NCBI GenBank assembly: GCA_020058465.1
Contig: JAGVDZ010000091.1
Span: 1-7,142, forward strand
DNA length: 7,142 bases
Direction: 5' to 3'
Source of the DNA: Parachlamydiales bacterium
GTDB lineage: Bacteria > Chlamydiota > Chlamydiia > Chlamydiales > SM23-39
Under the pieces are notes generated by a model. That model ran no database searches and was not told where the DNA came from. It worked only from the letters and a program-made list of their open reading frames with translations. This document shows, piece by piece, positions 6,358-7,142 of the stretch (positions are counted from its first letter, which is position 1; each line of letters opens with the position of its first letter). A program made the position numbers and the translations under genes.

Positions 6358-6945
6358 CTAGCTGATCTTTTGTAGAGCTAAAGAGATAAGTTGACTCAAG
6401 TCAGATGGGTGGGTCTCAAGGTGTGCTGCTTCCACCGCTTTTTGCGCTTTGGGCTGAGGGTAGCCAAGATGTAAAAGAGCTGAGATAGCGTCGGCCATGA
6501 GGGGGGCTAGGGAGGGGGGATAGGTATCGCTACCCAAAGGGAGAGTAGAGAGGTGTCCTTTAAGTTCCACGATCAATCGCTCTGCTGTTTTTTTTCCGAT
6601 ACCTGGGACCTTGTTGAGGCGGGCAATATCTTGATTTTGAATCGCTTTTCGGAAGGAAGCTGGATCGAGGTGGCTCAGTAAATTCAAAGCACTCTTGGGA
6701 CCGATGCCGGAAAGACCGATGAGAATCTCAAAAAGATCTCGTTCTTCTCTCTTGAGAAAAGCGTAGAGGGTTTGGGCGTCTTCGCGGACGACGTGAGATA
6801 AGAAAAGGTGAATGGGTGTATTTTCTGGAGGCAATAAAGGGAAGGTGCTTAGAGGAATGTAGAGCTTGTAGCCTAAGCCGGCGGCTTCCACAACGATCTT
6901 CGAGGTCGTTTTTTCACGGAGCAAGCCCTGGATAAATGCGAACAT
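6358..6945 (-). CDS. ruvA: Holliday junction helicase subunit RuvA
   Basis: A 195-residue DNA-binding subunit of the RuvAB branch-migration motor; its tetramers grip the Holliday junction and load RuvB rings. Domain I (about 1-64) is an OB fold with the acidic pin Glu55-Asp56 in VREDA, the same positions as in E. coli. Domain II has two helix-hairpin-helix motifs, LSGIGPKSA (78-86) and VPGIGKKTAERL (113-124). A proline-containing linker leads to the RuvB-binding domain III (about 150-195), with the conserved ADAISALLHLGY (151-162). The start at 6945 fits the family alignment (MFAFIQGLL against MIGRLRGTL) and has AAGGA six bases upstream. Its first 73 bases lie inside the end of ruvC. An A8 tract falls in the second HhH codons (GKKT). 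ruvB is not in the window. Confidence 0.98.
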   Translation of the reverse strand: MFAFIQGLLREKTTSKIVVEAAGLGYKLYIPLSTFPLLPPENTPIHLFLSHVVREDAQTLYAFLKREERDLFEILIGLSGIGPKSALNLLSHLDPASFRKAIQNQDIARLNKVPGIGKKTAERLIVELKGHLSTLPLGSDTYPPSLAPLMADAISALLHLGYPQPKAQKAVEAAHLETHPSDLSQLISLALQKIS

Positions 6946-7142
6946 AAAAGGTCCTTAATGGGTTGAGAGTGGAGACAGCAAAATGCGAGGGCCAAAGCAT
7001 CGGCGGCATCTTCGGGCTCTGGCAAGACAGGCAGGTGGAGTAGGAGCTGGATTGTCTTTTGCACCTGCTCTTTACTGGCTTTGCCATAGCCTACCACAGC
7101 TCGCTTAGCTTCCATCGGCGTGTACTCGTAGAGTTCTATATC
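6873..7142 (-). CDS. ruvC: Holliday junction endonuclease RuvC, C-terminal part (cut by window edge)
   Basis: The last 89 residues of RuvC, the dimeric resolvase that nicks Holliday junctions symmetrically; the gene's start lies beyond the right edge. The visible part opens with YEYTP, then EAKRAVVGYGKASKEQVQ (11-28 of the visible part), corresponding to the E. coli EYSARQVKQTVVG region. Next comes EDAADALA (44-51), which carries two of the four catalytic acids (Asp138 and Asp141 in E. coli). The first two, near the N-terminus, are out of view. The last 40 or so residues form a basic tail (KKRPRRS) about ten residues longer than in E. coli. That tail is encoded over the start of ruvA, with a 73-base overlap ending in TAG at 6873-6875. 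Order ruvC-ruvA on one strand fits coordinated expression. Confidence 0.95.
   Translation of the reverse strand, partial: DIELYEYTPMEAKRAVVGYGKASKEQVQKTIQLLLHLPVLPEPEDAADALALAFCCLHSQPIKDLLCSHLSRACSVKKRPRRSLWKPPA
6952..6956 (-). promoter_or_regulatory. Shine-Dalgarno site of ruvA inside ruvC
   Basis: The minus strand reads AAGGA, then six bases (CCTTTT), then ATG at 6945. The site lies within the coding sequence of ruvC and confirms that ruvA starts inside that gene rather than after it. Confidence 0.7.

Noticed and set aside
6501..6519. G-rich stretch inside ruvA resembling a G-quadruplex
   Set aside because: Only three separate runs of three or more G lie close together. The next run is about 20 bases away, and the stretch is explained by Pro and Ala codons of the RuvA linker on the other strand.

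Overview
The window is a dense stretch of bacterial chromosome with seven complete genes and one gene cut by the right edge. Nothing in it looks like a phage, transposon, CRISPR array or stable RNA gene. The organism is most likely a member of the Chlamydiota. I infer this from the protein at 3203-3922, which resembles a protein I know only from chlamydiae (DUF2709-like, cf. C. trachomatis CT538), sitting directly before tsaE. A leucine-type dehydrogenase and the mnmE-nth pair also fit. Base composition looks fairly balanced by eye (not counted), so it need not be Chlamydia itself; an environmental chlamydia is plausible. No single gene proves this assignment.

Layout. On the left, a minus-strand pair runs leftward: a Glu/Leu/Phe/Val-type dehydrogenase (1731-2855) overlaps argS (10-1734) by an ATGA. 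A 347-base intergenic region (2856-3202) separates it from a rightward pair: the DUF2709-like protein (3203-3922) and tsaE (3926-4369), 3 bases apart. From the right edge a minus-strand cluster runs leftward: ruvC (partial, 6873-7142), ruvA (6358-6945, overlapping ruvC by 73 bases), mnmE (4962-6329) and nth (4354-4965, overlapping mnmE by ATGA). The tsaE and nth genes converge and overlap tail to tail by 16 bases.

Function. All recognised genes are housekeeping. Three act on tRNA: ArgS charges tRNA-Arg, TsaE supports t6A37 formation, and MnmE modifies the wobble uridine at position 34. Three act in DNA repair and recombination: RuvC and RuvA on Holliday junctions, Nth on oxidised pyrimidines. 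The dehydrogenase deaminates branched-chain amino acids.

I see no new multi-gene system. The observations most worth checking are a canonical G-quadruplex motif in the leader of the DUF2709-like/tsaE unit, a UGA stop falling exactly where Nth should have its fourth iron-sulfur cysteine, a repeated TGK(V/L)F motif inside the DUF2709-like protein, and eight-base A tracts in the coding strands of three genes.
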